NCBI GenBank assembly: GCA_963978545.1
Contig: OZ021731.1
Location: forward strand, 22,171,093-22,235,092
Direction of reading: 5' to 3'
Origin: Linyphia triangularis
Taxonomy: Eukaryota; Arthropoda; Arachnida; Araneae; Linyphiidae
DNA length: 64,000 nt
Made by a program: the position numbers and the translations under genes. The notes beneath the pieces were generated by a model. That model did not search any database and was not told where the DNA came from. It saw only the letters and a program-made list of their open reading frames with translations. This document shows, in pieces, positions 15,100-29,800 of the stretch (positions are counted from its first letter, which is position 1; each line of letters begins with the position of its first letter).

Positions 15100-15819
15100 T
15101 GTTGCGTGGACGGGTTCGAAAGATTTGAAGCCAAAGCAGATCAAAACTTGCAGAAATTTATTCCAAAATAACTAACTCTTCACAGTTCTCTTCAGCTCCA
15201 GAACTTCTCGTTCTAGTAGACACAATACAGCTCTTTTCACCTCAATAGAGCTCAAAACAGCAGTTAAAAACTTGACAACAACTGCTAAATCGCCTCAAAA
15301 GACAATGCAATTCGCTCAGTATCTCCAGTCAACTAATTCAGTGACTCAAAATTCAAGAACTGACTAACCCTACTCACGACCGTCCTTATATAGGAGTGGT
15401 GAATCTTCACGAACCTTCCAGAGAGAGAAATATGGAGAACTTTCCAGATCGTAGTCGAAAAGTCCTATACATGTAACTGGGGACCGAAAATGTCGCAAAT
15501 GGTCGCCAAGTTTGGCGATATTTGGCGATTTCTCGCCAAATTTGGCGACAAAAATTAGTCGCCAAAACCGTCGCCAACTTGGCTCTATCTAGCCAATTTG
15601 GCGAGATTCCCATTACCATAATGTTAAATGCCCTGCCCCTTGAAACTCGCTTCCCAGAGTTACCTCTGTAAAACCCGTTATCAAGCGATAACACACATAT
15701 TGCTAGGAAACCAACTTAACGACGAACTATTGTACTGCCTTATGCGAAATGTACAGAAATTTATCTATTTACAAAATTAACACTACGAAATATTTACAAA
15801 TATACAAAAATTCGCAACA
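15100..15819 (-). mobile_element. Solo LTR, 720 bp, 4-bp TSD GTGA
   Basis: It starts TGTTGCG and ends CGCAACA, a perfect 7-bp inverted TG...CA pair, flanked by GTGA at 15096-15099 and 15820-15823. Read on the minus strand it has TATATAAG (15385-15392) and, about 230 nt downstream, AATAAA (15157-15162), giving U3-R-U5 order in minus orientation. The length and 4-bp duplication suggest Gypsy. No internal region is adjacent, so it arose by LTR recombination. Confidence 0.85.
15502..15604. promoter_or_regulatory. Cluster of eight TTTGGCGA-type boxes in the LTR U3
   Basis: TCGCCAA/TTGGCGA occurs eight times in about 100 bp in both orientations, including the palindrome TCGCCAAATTTGGCGA. It lies 110-210 nt upstream of the minus-strand TATA box. 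TTTGGCG resembles the E2F/DP consensus (TTTSSCGC), and an enhancer role is inference. Confidence 0.5.
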
Positions 15820-16430
15820 GTGAATTTTGTTACTATACGATGCATCTGTTATTTAAAAGTGACCAAACTCATCGATTTGACCTTAGTTGTCATTCTCGTT
15901 TTAAATAAAAGAGACCTTGAAAGTGAACAAAGCATAGTAATTTCGATTACATCAAATTTATCTCAAATATGTTGATAAACTTAAGTTATCTCTCCTGATG
16001 GAAGCCCAGCGGAGTTACCGAAATTCCGATTGTAAGGATTCCCCAAAGAAATGTCCGTTAATCCTCATTACATAACCTGAAACATGTTCACTTTCTTCAT
16101 AAGAGAATGATCTAAATACGTCATATTATACAACAAAATAAAATTTATCCTTCAACATTACAGAATTTATAGAAAATGTCATTGGCTTTAGATAAAATAA
16201 CCCACTTTTGAAACCTGCCCTTGAAAAGACTCAAGGACTACATCAGTACGAGCTAAAAATCATAAAAGGAGCATTAATATTATTTTCTTCTTTCATTTCC
16301 AACACATTTATTTTCTACTTACACAAAAAAAATACCTAATGAAAAGCTGAACTAAGAAAAACGAATTCACCTTTGAAAACTAAGTTGGAAAGGGGGAAAA
16401 AATTGATTTATTCAAGTACGCAATATTCTC

Positions 16431-17222
16431 TAGAGGTCGGCGATATACCGATACGACGATATTTTTATCGATATATTTTAAAAATATCGATAGTAAAAAT
16501 ATCGATACAAGTCACCAATATATCGATATTTTCAAACATTTTTAGTTTTTTGATGATCGTTTTGTAGTTCCATGCGTTTTTTTCGATTTTCTTTATTTCC
16601 TTTTCAAAAACTTGACAACTAAAGTTTGGAGTTGGCCGAGAAATAGTTAAAATGGCACCCTAACACAAAAAGAAAACATAATGTAATGGAAAGATGAGAT
16701 CATTTATTAGTAGTCATTAACATAGCGCCGTTTCTGTTGCCAACGTGTGCCTGGAATTTGCATATAATTTTGAATATCAAAAACATCTTTATCAGCAAAA
16801 CATGCGGTAAACTACTTTTCAAAATTTCTTCTTTAAAAATAAATGTGAATTAATGCATTGACATCCAAATGATTTTTATTTATTCTGATTGATAATATAA
16901 TTTATTTATTAAAACAATTTTTTTAATTTATTTATTAAAACAATTTTTTTAATTTATTTATTAAAACAATTTTTATAATTTATTTATTAAAACAATTTTT
17001 ATAATTTATTTATTAAAACAATTTTTATAATTTATTTATTAAAACAATTTTGGCATGAATTCATGAAAAGTAGAAATTTGCACCAAAAAACTTCGTTTCT
17101 GGCAAAATTGAAAATCAATTTAAAAAAAATATGTATCGATACATCGATATTTTATCGGTATTTTTTTTTCTATTCAACGATATTGTATCGATATATATTT
17201 TGATCGATATTTCCGACCTCTA
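16431..17222. mobile_element. TAGAGGTC hAT MITE, copy b (perfect 8-bp TSD)
   Basis: TAGAGGTCGGCGATATACCG to ATATTTCCGACCTCTA, with exact ATATTCTC at 16423-16430 and 17223-17230. Inside are a block shared with family R2 and about five tandem 26-bp AATTTATTTATTAAAACAAT units (16905-17050). Confidence 0.88.
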
Positions 17223-17230
17223 ATATTCTC

Positions 17231-18920
17231 CCAGGAGATCCATCTTTAACTCTTACAAAACTAAAAATGTCTTCCTATTGTTAACGAAATAAATGCAAAT
17301 AAATTTTTTACTCAAGCGAGATGTAATGCTCTGCAACTTAGAACTAGGGTAGCATTTATTGTTCATCAAAATTTAGAAATTGTTGCATACCAGTTTGAGG
17401 AAAGCGTCTAAATATTTATTTAACAATAAATTAAATGAAACATTACTGCAAAAGTTGTCAAAAATTTTTCTTAAGGAAGAGTTGGTACCCTAAAATTTAT
17501 AAATAATCAATTTTTAGTTTATTATTGTTTATCAAAATTTGAATTCTCCCATTTAAAAAGATACCTCATTTGTAATAATATTTCAACTAGAAGTATTTTT
17601 AATAATTTTTTAAAGACAAAATTGGTAACTATTTGTATTGGTAAAGTTTTCTTTGAAATGCGTTTTACTGAAAACTATTTTTTTCATTATTCATGTACCT
17701 TTTTCTCAAAAAATGCACAAACCATCTTCCTACATTTTTTTACCACATATTCCTGTTATGTATATGCATATACTGAAGTGAGATTTTGTTGTTATTTTAA
17801 AAATATTTTTTGTTTCGGCTTATTTCGGAAAAAAAAACTTGTGATTTTTTACAAATTTGAGTGACTTCCATGAAAATTCATTAAAAAAAAAGTAAATGAA
17901 TTAAAAGCAAAAGCTAACTTCAGTAGAATAACAAGTGTCTGCTAAATGCACGGAAAAATAAATTAGACTTCTGGGTCAATTACTTTCTGCGAAAAAGGTA
18001 CATGAAATATGCCAAATTAACAATACCAGTATAGAGGGTACCAACTCTCATTAATACTCATTATGTATGTTAGACTGTCTGATTGAAGGGATTTACTACA
18101 TTCCTGCATTTCGCGCTTCGGTGTCGTGAAATGACCACAATAATTTCTGTTTGCAATCCATAGTTCAGCACTCCTATTTTCCGAACGATATGTTCTTTCG
18201 TTCCATACTTTTGGGTTAATTAATCTCCAATTACCTAACTATCTGAAAGAATTTCATAACCCGTTCCAGTTGAGTACCCGAAAACGAAAAACTGAGAACC
18301 TTTCAATGACATTTTTAAACACGAAGAGGCATTGGAATGTACTATAATTTTATATAATAAACGTATAAAACACTCCCGTACATAGACAGGTAGTAATTCT
18401 ATTACTGAAGCCTAAAATGTCAATTTTATTTTTCGCTCTAGTTTCTGGAAAATTCCAAAATTCAATCAAAATAGATTTAGTTTCCGAATTTATGAGCTTA
18501 AGGCTCGTATGTAAGAAATCAAAGTAAATTGCTTTTAACGAAGGACACCGTTTGAAATCACTTTAATTGTATCAAAAATTTCGTAAATGTATTCGATAAC
18601 GCAACTCTTTTGTTAAATATGGTTGTTATTATTATGCAAAGATACCATGATTTCTTTTTTAATTATGTTAGAGTTTAATTTAACCCAATTTAACTCTAAT
18701 ATAAATTAAACAGCGAGTTGCATAATGTTAACCCGATTTAACAATGTGTTTGAATCTTGTTACCTAATATCAAGATGCAAACAAATTGCCATGAATTATA
18801 ATGTTAGTTTGTCATTTCCTTGTCCTCTCTTTCATATCTAACGATTTATCGAAAATTTATTAAACTTGATATTCCGTCGTTTCCCCACCTCACTTTTTAT
18901 ATGTATGCTCAATTCAAATA
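17231..18920. other. No gene seen
   Basis: AT-rich and mostly unique-looking. Short frames lack codon structure. Confidence 0.6.
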
Positions 18921-18931
18921 TGAAATAATAT

Positions 18932-19303
18932 CAAGGCCTATTCTAAGCAAAATTTACGACTGCCCAAATTCTCTTCCTCCCCCCCCCCCTCTCCTTAATA
19001 AAAACTAGGGTATAATGAAGTCGAACAGTGATGACATAAGCAGGAGGATATGCTCGCAATGATGGCATTTTGGATGTTTTTAGAATTTAGTAATTATGTT
19101 GTTCAATAAGGTTAACCATTCAAGCATACACCAAAAACAAACCCCCAGTCTTGTCAGAAAAAGTTTCTCACCTGGTGAAAATATAATAAGTCCATCAAAA
19201 GTGTCAAAGATTTCTTCCAATCTGTCAAATTCGCTATTTTAAAAAATATCATAAATGTGTATTAAATGAATTACAATTAACAAGTAGTTTAATGAGTTAT
19301 TCG

Positions 19304-19366
<63 letters not shown>

Positions 19367-19421
19367 CTTCTGTACTTTCTGCCCATTTTCAATTTACGAC
19401 TGCCCATTAGAATAGGCCCTG
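18932..19421. mobile_element. CARGGCCTATTCTAA hAT MITE, 490 bp, perfect 8-bp TSD
   Basis: The ends are CAAGGCCTATTCTAA and TTAGAATAGGCCCTG, with exact AATAATAT at 18924-18931 and 19422-19429. ATTTACGACTGCCCA recurs near both ends. It contains a (TA)n run (19308-19363). Confidence 0.88.
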
Positions 19422-20369
19422 AATAATATTATAGGGTTTTTAAAATTTTTATTCTGCTTTAACATGTATCTGACTCTTTAGGAGTGAATTCGAAAACATA
19501 TTTAAAGAAAATATTTAAAAAAAAAATTAAAATCGGAATACTCCATATTTTTTCTTTCACCAATTGGACCATGAGATATAATCAGCAATTCGATTTTTTC
19601 CTGAAGTTGTAAGCGATGAGAGAATTCTATATACGTTATACAAAATCCAGATTCCAGCAATGCTTAATTTTTTCTTTAGATGAATAACTTTCCATTTTAT
19701 CATTGCAATTGCAATGGGATTTTCCAATAAACGCCATCTTACTAACACATATAAACATTCAAATTGTATTAACACCGCCGCACAAAGGTCACGAATGAAG
19801 CATTCACAAAGAAATTGTGAATCCTAATAAGGAATCTCATTGTTGCTTTTTCTACTCACGGTATTTGCTAATAACCTGCAATCAAAAATAAATTTAAAAA
19901 AAGTTGTTGAACTGGTTGCTTCCGAGATTCAATCAGCAAATGCCCAGCTGGATGCTCAAAAATTTGTAATTTACATTAAGTACTATTTAATAAATGCTGG
20001 CTGCTCGAATATGTATAAGGTTCTATGTTTCAGCCATTGTTCGCTTGCTTATTGTGTGATTGTTTGTCTTGCGAATCGGAGTTTTCCACCAATTATAAAT
20101 AATTTCGATTCTAAAATGATCCAGGCACCAAATTCTTTTTTTTTAATTCAAAGGAACTTCAGTTGGTTACAAATTAACATATCGACGTTTTGTACCGACT
20201 CTGAATTTCATCTTAAGTAGGTATTGGCGAACGAGTATCATATTTTATCAAGCATATGGTTTTAAATTTTATATCAAGGCCAACACAAACGCTAGATGTC
20301 AAGTATTTAAAAGTTGGTAGATTTTTTTTTTGTTTGTTTGTTTGGAAACACCTAATTTCAAGCTAAACA

Positions 20370-20868
20370 AAGTTTTTTTTAATATAAATTCTCTATATGC
20401 ATTGCCAATTTTTATGCTTGGGATTTGCATCTAATTTGAAATGTTCAAACATCTCTATCAGCAAAATATGCGGTAGACTAACTTATCAAAATTTATTCAT
20501 TAAATTGCATTCACATCCAAATATCTTTTATCTATTCTGATTAAAACAGTTTTATTATTTATTTACTAAAACAATTTTGGCAACAGGAAAGAGTTCATTC
20601 AATGATCGTTTAAGTGCTATTTCAATGTGATTGAATGACGGTAGGTTGGTTTATTAGTATTCCGTAAAAGCAAACTTTTAGTGACAGTGACAGTCTCAAA
20701 AATTTGATGGAACGCATTGTCATCGACATCGAATCTATCTGCTAAGTTTCAGATCCGATTGGATGACGTCAATTAGGTCTCAGCAAATTTGCCTGCCATC
20801 GACATACACACAGCTCACACACACACAAAATCGAAGTTAATATAAAGGATTTTAAAGAGTATTTGGAT
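20370..20868 (+). repeat. Dispersed repeat R2, copy A
   Basis: It runs from TTTAATATAAATTCTC through ATCTCTATCAGCAAAATATG, CAATTTTGGCAACAGGAAAG, TTGTCATCGACATCGAATC and GCCATCGACATACACACA to AATCGAAGTTAATATAAAGG. It is about 500 bp, with no terminal inverted repeat and no ORF. Its ATTTATTTAC core marks where other copies carry long (TTTA)n. Confidence 0.75.
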
Positions 20869-23357
20869 TAGTGTTAAAAAAATGTACCACAACTTTCTCT
20901 AGTATCTGTTATTTGTACACGATACCACCACAGGTACTATATCTCTTCTAATTTACAATTCGAGCAAAAGGAATTGTTTTCAAAATTTCATCAGATAAAT
21001 TTCTAATTAATAATTTGAATCCAACAACTCATCCGCCCGAAAGTTCGAACCACGAAATTGATTTGTAAAATTAAATTTTAAAATAGCAAAACTGCTTTAT
21101 CCTATAGACATGGAGTGAACGATGAAAGATCAATAAACCGAAACAGCTGCGATGGTGTTTCTGCCAGTGTTTAATATTTTAAAATTTAATTCTACACATC
21201 AAGACTTCCTAATCGAAATCATGTTTATGGGGCATTTTAACAAAGAGAGACATTTACCATAAACATCTTGCTGTCATAAAACTGACAGCGAATTACCAAC
21301 GAAAACCTATTTTGCTCACAAATAAACGGTTTTGATGAACATGCAGATAAGTTATTCAAAATAAAGTATGATCTCATGAAAATTTAATTCTGTTCTGTGT
21401 TTGAATTCAAAAGTATTCGCTCGCGTCTCGGTTAATGAAGACAATCTCATGTATTTTAACTCTCCGTCGGGTACATTTGATCTGACAGGCATAGTTTATG
21501 ACCGATTTTATCACCCCAGTCCTCTGACTGAAAGTTTGTCAAATATATTATTTTTCTCAATAAACTCCGTGCGTTTTCTTCTTTTGACACCCTTTATAAT
21601 GATGCTCGAATGAACTTGATTTTGTTTTTAACATGTGCTTTAAAACTCGGCTCAAGCACATTGCGCCCAAACTTAGCGGTCAACATATTGTGCTCGACAG
21701 AAAGCTAAGCACTATTTAATTATTAATTTTATATAAAAATAAGTACACAAAGAAAAAACTTAAGTTTAAATAGTCAGGACAATTTTGCTTTTGTCGCATT
21801 TCTTTCTAAAATACTTATAGGAAAATTTAAATGAAAGCTTTTTTTTTTATTTGTTCCGGGCATCTTTCCTTGGGCCTGGAAGTTTTATTAGTTACTTACA
21901 AAATTGAAAAAGTCTATTTTTAGGGCATGTGTATTAGTTGAAAGATAAACTATAGTTGTTGCCAAAATATATAACTTTTCTAAATATCTCTTCTTATAGA
22001 TCTATCTTCACTTCAATACTTGTTTTGTATTTAAGGTGAGTTGTGCATTTAGTATCTACGGATATGGAGTACGGTTTTGTTTACTCTTTAGATCCATGTG
22101 CTATAATCAGAGTTCTATTGTACTGTAATTTTAACAAAATAGAAAGAGGCAATTTAACAGACGCTCTGAGGAAGGACACCTGTCCTAACATTTGCCACTA
22201 ACTTAGGAGAAACCAGACATCTCAGTTGTCTAATGTAAAAAGACAGCTGTCAAAATCGCCATTGTTACTGCGCTCTTCTGTAAGCAGCGAGCCTATAAAT
22301 GACCTCTTCTGGGACAAGAAAGTTATCCATGTGACACAGGAAAGTTGTTTAAAATTTAGATGATAAAAAAATAATAATAATAATTTGTTATGAAATATCT
22401 CATTCAGTCATGATAATACATATAACATTTAAATTGGTAAGAAGATTTGAATATGAAATATTCGCAATGTGTCTACATCACCCACAACTGCTATCAATCG
22501 ATGTTCCGCATGTCATTACCCTTATATCATGACTTCGACATCCGGTCAGTCAAGTAAACTCTACAAGTGACCTTTTAATGGGGAAGCGTATCCTAACGCC
22601 TCCACATCAGGCAAGACAGATGATACATTTGAAAGCACCTTAAACCAGGCAGATTCATGACTTAAATGTCGCTTTTAAAAAATCACCCGATTCCGGAAAT
22701 AATACTACGAGCATGCTTCCGTATGGAAGGTACATAGGATGGAATTTCATTCCGTACCTATATAGTGCCTCTGGAGCCTGATAACGGGTCAGGTCACACT
22801 AGACAGAGTGTTGGCTATCAACCATCAGACATGCCCGAGGAGTATTATTTTGTAAAAGTTTGCGGTCAAGGTAGTTCATTCCAAGAAGGAATTCCCTTCT
22901 GTTGATTACCGATTTGTTCTAATCATCGTTTCCTCGTGAAATCAATCGAGTTCTGGTTCGCCCCACCCCAAAACGAACACCAGTAATCCAGTTCCTGATG
23001 TTCTTTTTAGTAAAGGAAGATGTTCTTTTTTTTTTATACGTGGTTCGTGCCCAGAATTAAATGTCATTGCCGAATGGTAGGGTAATGTTGCTCAATATTG
23101 CAGAATAGAGTTGGTGATTAGAAAGGTTAAGAAAAGTTCGTCTACCTTGAAGACTGGATTTTAGAACAGATCTGTTGTCACAGGAACTTGTTTTTGTTTG
23201 AAATATTTTTGTAAAGAAAGTTTATTTCCTATTGAATAAGATAAGAGTGTCAAAAACGGAGTGATAGTAGAAACTCGCTGCATTTTTCTTTTTTGCTTTG
23301 CAAGCGAAGGTGACGAAATGGAGAGTTGCGGTTACGGAGAATGTTCAACTTATAAGA

Positions 23358-23389
<32 letters not shown>

Positions 23390-24150
23390 ACAGCTCGTTG
23401 TTTGAGAAAGGTGGAGGAGGAGGGGGGGGGGGGGGAGAGAAAGGTCAAGTCACTGAAACGGTGCTTCTTCACCCTTCAAGCTATACATATTTGGAACGTG
23501 GTAGCAGAGAATTAAAAACCCACATAATTAAAAACATTAATTTTTAAAGCGTTTTGGAATGAATAAAATACATTGAAAAAGGGATAATCAGGGTGGTGGG
23601 TTCGTTTGGAGGTGCAACGTTTTAGTGAGGAGAAAGGATTAAAATCATCAATGAGTTTTGTTCAATTGATTATTTAAACTAATATTTTTTTATAGATTGC
23701 TTTGTATTAAATTTTTCATAAAATGCATAACTATGTATTATACTATAATATAAAATTTAAATGAATTAAATTATTACTTAATTAAGTAATTTATAGGTTA
23801 ACGATCCCTCTTAAGTACCAGAATATTCAACATTGACTGGAACATTTTAACTTTTATGTTATTTTTGTTATTATTTCAGAAGAGAAATCTGAATGGAATG
23901 AGGAGCCAAAATTATGGATTAACTGAATGTAAAGACAATGTTATAAATATTTTCCATTTTCTCAACAAAAGATTGTGGAAATCTTTTGTCATACAGATCT
24001 CACTTCTCAATGTGTTACAGTCTGTACCAAATGGCTAAATATTCCTTTCCCAACACTTTACAAATTAGAAAGAAGAAGAAAGAAAGAAAGAAAAAAAAAA
24101 CAAAAAAAAAAACGCATAAATCTTTGCTATTCCCCACCGAAATATTATAA
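20869..24150. other. 3.3 kb without a recognised gene
   Basis: The stretch 22150-23000 is less AT-rich than its surroundings but has no long frame. Poly-A (23361-23388) and poly-G (23422-23435) tracts follow. Confidence 0.6.
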
Positions 24151-24152
24151 AC

Positions 24153-24440
24153 TAGCTTAATACCCGTGCTTCGCTACGAAATTTTACCATATGCAATTTT
24201 GTAGCTAGTTGCGGAGATCCATCATTAGTGTACAGGTCCCAGCTTTTGACGCTTCGCTCGCAGGAAGGTTCATCGCAACACAAAATCGAGCCCGCTTCGC
24301 TCACTGAAAAGTTCATAGACACATAAGCACATGCTTGCTTCACTCGTTGAAAGGTTCATTGCTACGTAAGCGTAAGCTAGCGGCACTCACTAAAAACTAA
24401 TTGCTACGTAAAGCCTTAATATTAGAAGCCCCTCACCTAC

Positions 24441-24471
<31 letters not shown>

Positions 24472-24775
24472 CAATACAATAATACAACACCCCATTCAGA
24501 ATATTTTAACACGTGTTTGTGATAAGCAAAATTAGAAGGCCAAAACTACTTATGTTGAAACTTTCAGAGCTCTAGGCCTATTAGAAGTCGCTTCTTGTAC
24601 AAATATTGATCAAAAAACAAATTAAAATTTTAACATTCTCTTTGTCAAAAGTTCAATTAGAAGGCCAAACTACTTATGTTGAAAATTTCAGAGCTCTACT
24701 CCAATTTTAAGTACCTTTCCATAGATCCACAGAGCCACAGGCATGCAGACAGCTTGTTTTATTATTATAGATGCA
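24153..24775 (+). repeat. ACCCGTGCTTCGCTACG repeat
   Basis: It starts ACTAGCTTAATACCCGTGCT and ends CAGACAGCTTGTTTTATTAT-TATAGAT, a layout seen in many arthropod non-autonomous repeats. Inside are three degenerate units with GCTTCGCTC-CTGAAAAGTTCAT and a duplicated AGAAGGCCAAAACTACTTATGT block, and a poly-A run at 24442-24465. No ORF is shared with known families. Confidence 0.5.
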
Positions 24776-25607
24776 TTCGATTATAATTGAATGGTAAAAA
24801 ATTTCTTCAAAAAATTATAAATTATCTCTAGTTCAACATTCTTAAAAAACAACAGCAAGAGTTTTCATGATTAGTAAACAAAATGAAACATAAAAAAGGA
24901 AAATAAGATTTCATGAACACTTGTAAGAAAAGTTAAAGCGTCATTTTGCAAAGTTAAAAGTTAATTTTTAAAAACTGACTTTGTCTGTAGTTTTTTTAAG
25001 CACCACATTGAGCTTAGCTATTAACTAGCAACTGTTCCGCGGAACTGTTTCAAAATCACAGGTTTGGAGAAACGCTGTTAAAAAAAAATACGATTTAAAA
25101 CAATAACAAGTCATTTAATTACCGGTAATAAATATAAATTCATTCCATTGACCTTCATTCTTGAGCCTTTTACGAGAACAAACATTTTAGTGAATGGTAC
25201 ATGGATTCCGTAAACAAGTTCAGAGACATAATTTTTGTTTGTGTTCTTCGGGGTATAAAAAAAAACAAAAACGTTATTCTTTTTCAATGAAATTGCTATT
25301 GTTGTAACTTTAGTTACGATAACTTGCTTTTGCCTTTCGGAACTAGACTTGTTTTTATAAATTGGCTGAAGAAAATATGTTTTTTGCTCTCATTAAGAGC
25401 TACTCTGAAAAAATGGCACGCTATTCCTGCAAGTATAATGTTGTTTCTTAAGATTCAGTTTGGAAACATTGCCTCGATATTAAGCTTCAGGTGGTTTACG
25501 AAATGTTTCAGCAAAAACACTTGTAAAAAAAAAGAAGGTTGGAGCATTTCAGGGCACATTCCAAACATGCTTTCTTTTGAGCGTCTCTTGCTATCATAAT
25601 ATTCCTA

Positions 25608-26272
25608 ATAGACTGAGAGGCGACTGCAATTTTTGGACCCCATCGAACATTATTCTGAATTTCTTATAGAAATTAGAGGAAAGTGAGTAGATTACGAATC
25701 CACTGGTCTGCCGTGGCAAAAATGGTCGAAACTGGTCAAAAATTGACTTTTAATAAGTTGAACTAAATCCAACTGCCAAATGAGCCATAATTTGCCAAAT
25801 AATGAGCATTTTTTTTTATTTGGTAATCCTCACTCTTTAATTATCAATTAAGAAGGTTGCAGACAATTCAGATATCTGGCGACGGTCTACTTGCATCTAT
25901 TAAAAGGGAGCCAAGTTGGCAATAAACATTACGTCACTGATGACGCAACTAATGTCGCCAATTTGGCTTACTTTTTAAAAGATACTAGTTTTCCGAGCCA
26001 GAGATCAGAAATCGTTTGCGCTTTTTCTTATTGAAATTCAAAATGCAGTGGGTTGCCAGATGAAAAAGTTTGTTCTCTTTTTGGCAAGTTATGACATATT
26101 TGGCAATCGGATTTTAGTTCAACTCCTTCCAAGTCGATTTTTGATCAGTTTCGGCCATTTTTACCACGGCAGACCAGTGGATTAAAAATCTACTAACTTT
26201 TCTCCAATTTCTATAAAAATATCAGAATGACGTTCGATGAGGTCCAAAATTGCAGTCGCCTTTCGGACTCTA
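25608..26272. mobile_element. Foldback element, copy 1
   Basis: It is the partner of 57107-57776. The ends AGGCGACTGCAATTTTTGG and CCAAAATTGCAGTCGCCT have arms of about 200 bp separated by a centre with TTGGCAATAAACATTACGTC and TGTCGCCAATTTGGCTTACT. No ORF is present. Confidence 0.75.
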
Positions 26273-27282
26273 AAATGTTAACTTGAAATAAACCGATGTA
26301 TAATATAAGAATATAAAAGTAATCCGCTTTGGACGAAAAGTTGATGCCGATTTTTATTTTGTTGACGTTTAGGAAAATCGCGAGTCCGAAAAAAGTGCTT
26401 TTTGAAAAATGATCTGTTTGTCTTTACTCTCAGCATATTTTTAGAACGGTACGAGCATGCAACGATGGTCAAGTTTGCGTACAAGTCAGTAGAGGCCACT
26501 GGTCAAGGGATGTGGTAACAAAAATTTCATCATAAGCAAGTGAAGAATGCTGCCATTGAAAAATTTATGCTTTTCAATAATTATATTTTGTTTTGAATGT
26601 TGTTTTAACATCGCAAAATGAAGCAAATTTTACTGTTTTCAGATTTTTTTTTGGAACAAAAGAATCCGTATAAATCTAATTAAAAAAAATTTGGTCCATT
26701 AATCCGTATAAATTTAATTAAAAAAAAATTTAAAATTTCAGAATTTTTTGGCGTTGAAACTTTTTTGCTCAATAAAATGATTTCGCTCTGCATTCGGTGT
26801 TAAAAGAGTTTCTGACCGTAGTATAAAAACTTTTCAAAAGTCACAATTTTTAAATTTCATATACCTTGATTTTGATGAGAAAAACTTATGATATTAAAAT
26901 CTTCTTCTAAAAAGAACATTGCAACGCCCAAAAGCTCTTTTTAAAATATTCAACTTCTGAAAAGGGCCAACAAAAATCGAAGATAGATGTTTAATTTTCA
27001 TTTGGTGACAAAAACTCTTTAGAAAAAGAATAATCCAAGAAATGCGATTCCCCTCTTTAGAAACTTTCGCTTTCACTATTTTTCAGCAACAAAAATATTG
27101 ATTGAATGGGAAACAATTTTAGAAAATATTTTTTTTGTGTCTTATCATTGTATTTTTATAATGCGATGGGAAAACAAGAACCAGTTATGGTCCAGCCTGT
27201 AAAGTAAATTTTTCTTTAACAGCACTTAAAGTTACACATTTCATTTGATGATTGAAACTGAATCTGATTTTCTTAAATACTT
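26273..27282. other. No gene seen
   Basis: A duplicated AATCCGTATAAAT-TAATTAAAAAAAAT phrase lies at 26664-26730. Otherwise nothing. Confidence 0.6.
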
Positions 27283-27960
<678 letters not shown>

Positions 27961-28592
27961 ATTTTTCTTCCTTTATCATTTACCCACGATCTAAATATCT
28001 GAATAGTATGCGTATTAAATTTTATGAAGTTATATTCATTACAACAGGCTTTAGACAACTTTCCAACTCTGAACAGGTATATTTTAAATAATGGTAACCG
28101 TTAAATAACGTTTAAATAGGCTTAACACTGTCCGACGGTTTTTTTTAAAACCTTAACCTAAATTAGAAAACTCAAATTGTATCACCCGCAAACTTAATAC
28201 TATTTAATCTTCGATGCGCATCATAAAATGAAGTTTCGCTTCAAATAAAAATGAGCGCAAAGGGAAAAAAAAATCTATTATTATATCTGTAACTGTGTGA
28301 AGAATACTGACACAATCAGTGAAATGTAACCTCCGTGTTAGTTTGCTATTTTAAATACCAAGCCTCATTACGTTTACGGAGAGTATCCCATTTTGACAAT
28401 CTTCCAAGACTAATCCGCTCTATTAGAGCATGTACGTAACAACCTTACGCCTAATTTTTTGAAGTATCCCAGTTACTAGTTGATAATGGAGGTTTTCAAC
28501 CACTTCAATTAAGAACAAAGCAAAGAAGAGAGACGTATCGCTACAGCTGATTGTTTTAAAATGAAAACTCATAATATAATCCATAAACTCCA

Positions 28593-29284
<692 letters not shown>

Positions 29285-29285
29285 A

Positions 29286-29800
29286 AACAAAGATTTTAAT
29301 ATAAATTCTTTACATGCATAGCCAATTTTTATACTCAATAACACAGCGCCGATTCTATAAACAGCGCATGCTTGGTGTTTGCATCTAATTTTAAATATCA
29401 AAACCATTTCTATCAGCAAAATGTGCGGCAAACTACGTTTCAAAATTTATTTATTAAAAAAGGACGCGAAATTATGCACTCACATTAAAGAATCTTTTAT
29501 TTATTCTGTTGAAAACAATTTTATTATATATTTATTAAAACAAATTTGGCAACAGGAAAGTGTTTCTTCAATGATCGGTTAAAGGGTTAAAGGCTATTTT
29601 GAGCAATTGGAGCGATTGAGTTGGTTTATTAAGGCGACCTTTTAGTGACAGTTATAACCCCAAAGTTTAATAAAATACCTTGTCATCGACGTCGAACTTA
29701 TCTGCCAAGTAATTTGGCCTCCGAAAATTTACCCGCCATCGACATACCCAGCCACACCCACCCACTTACATACCAAATCAAAGTTAATCTAAGGGATTTA
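29286..29800 (+). repeat. Dispersed repeat R2, copy B
   Basis: It is collinear with copy A, about 85% alike by eye, and begins immediately after the (AAAT)n tail of a LINE. It ends AATCAAAGTTAATCTAAGGG. Confidence 0.75.
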
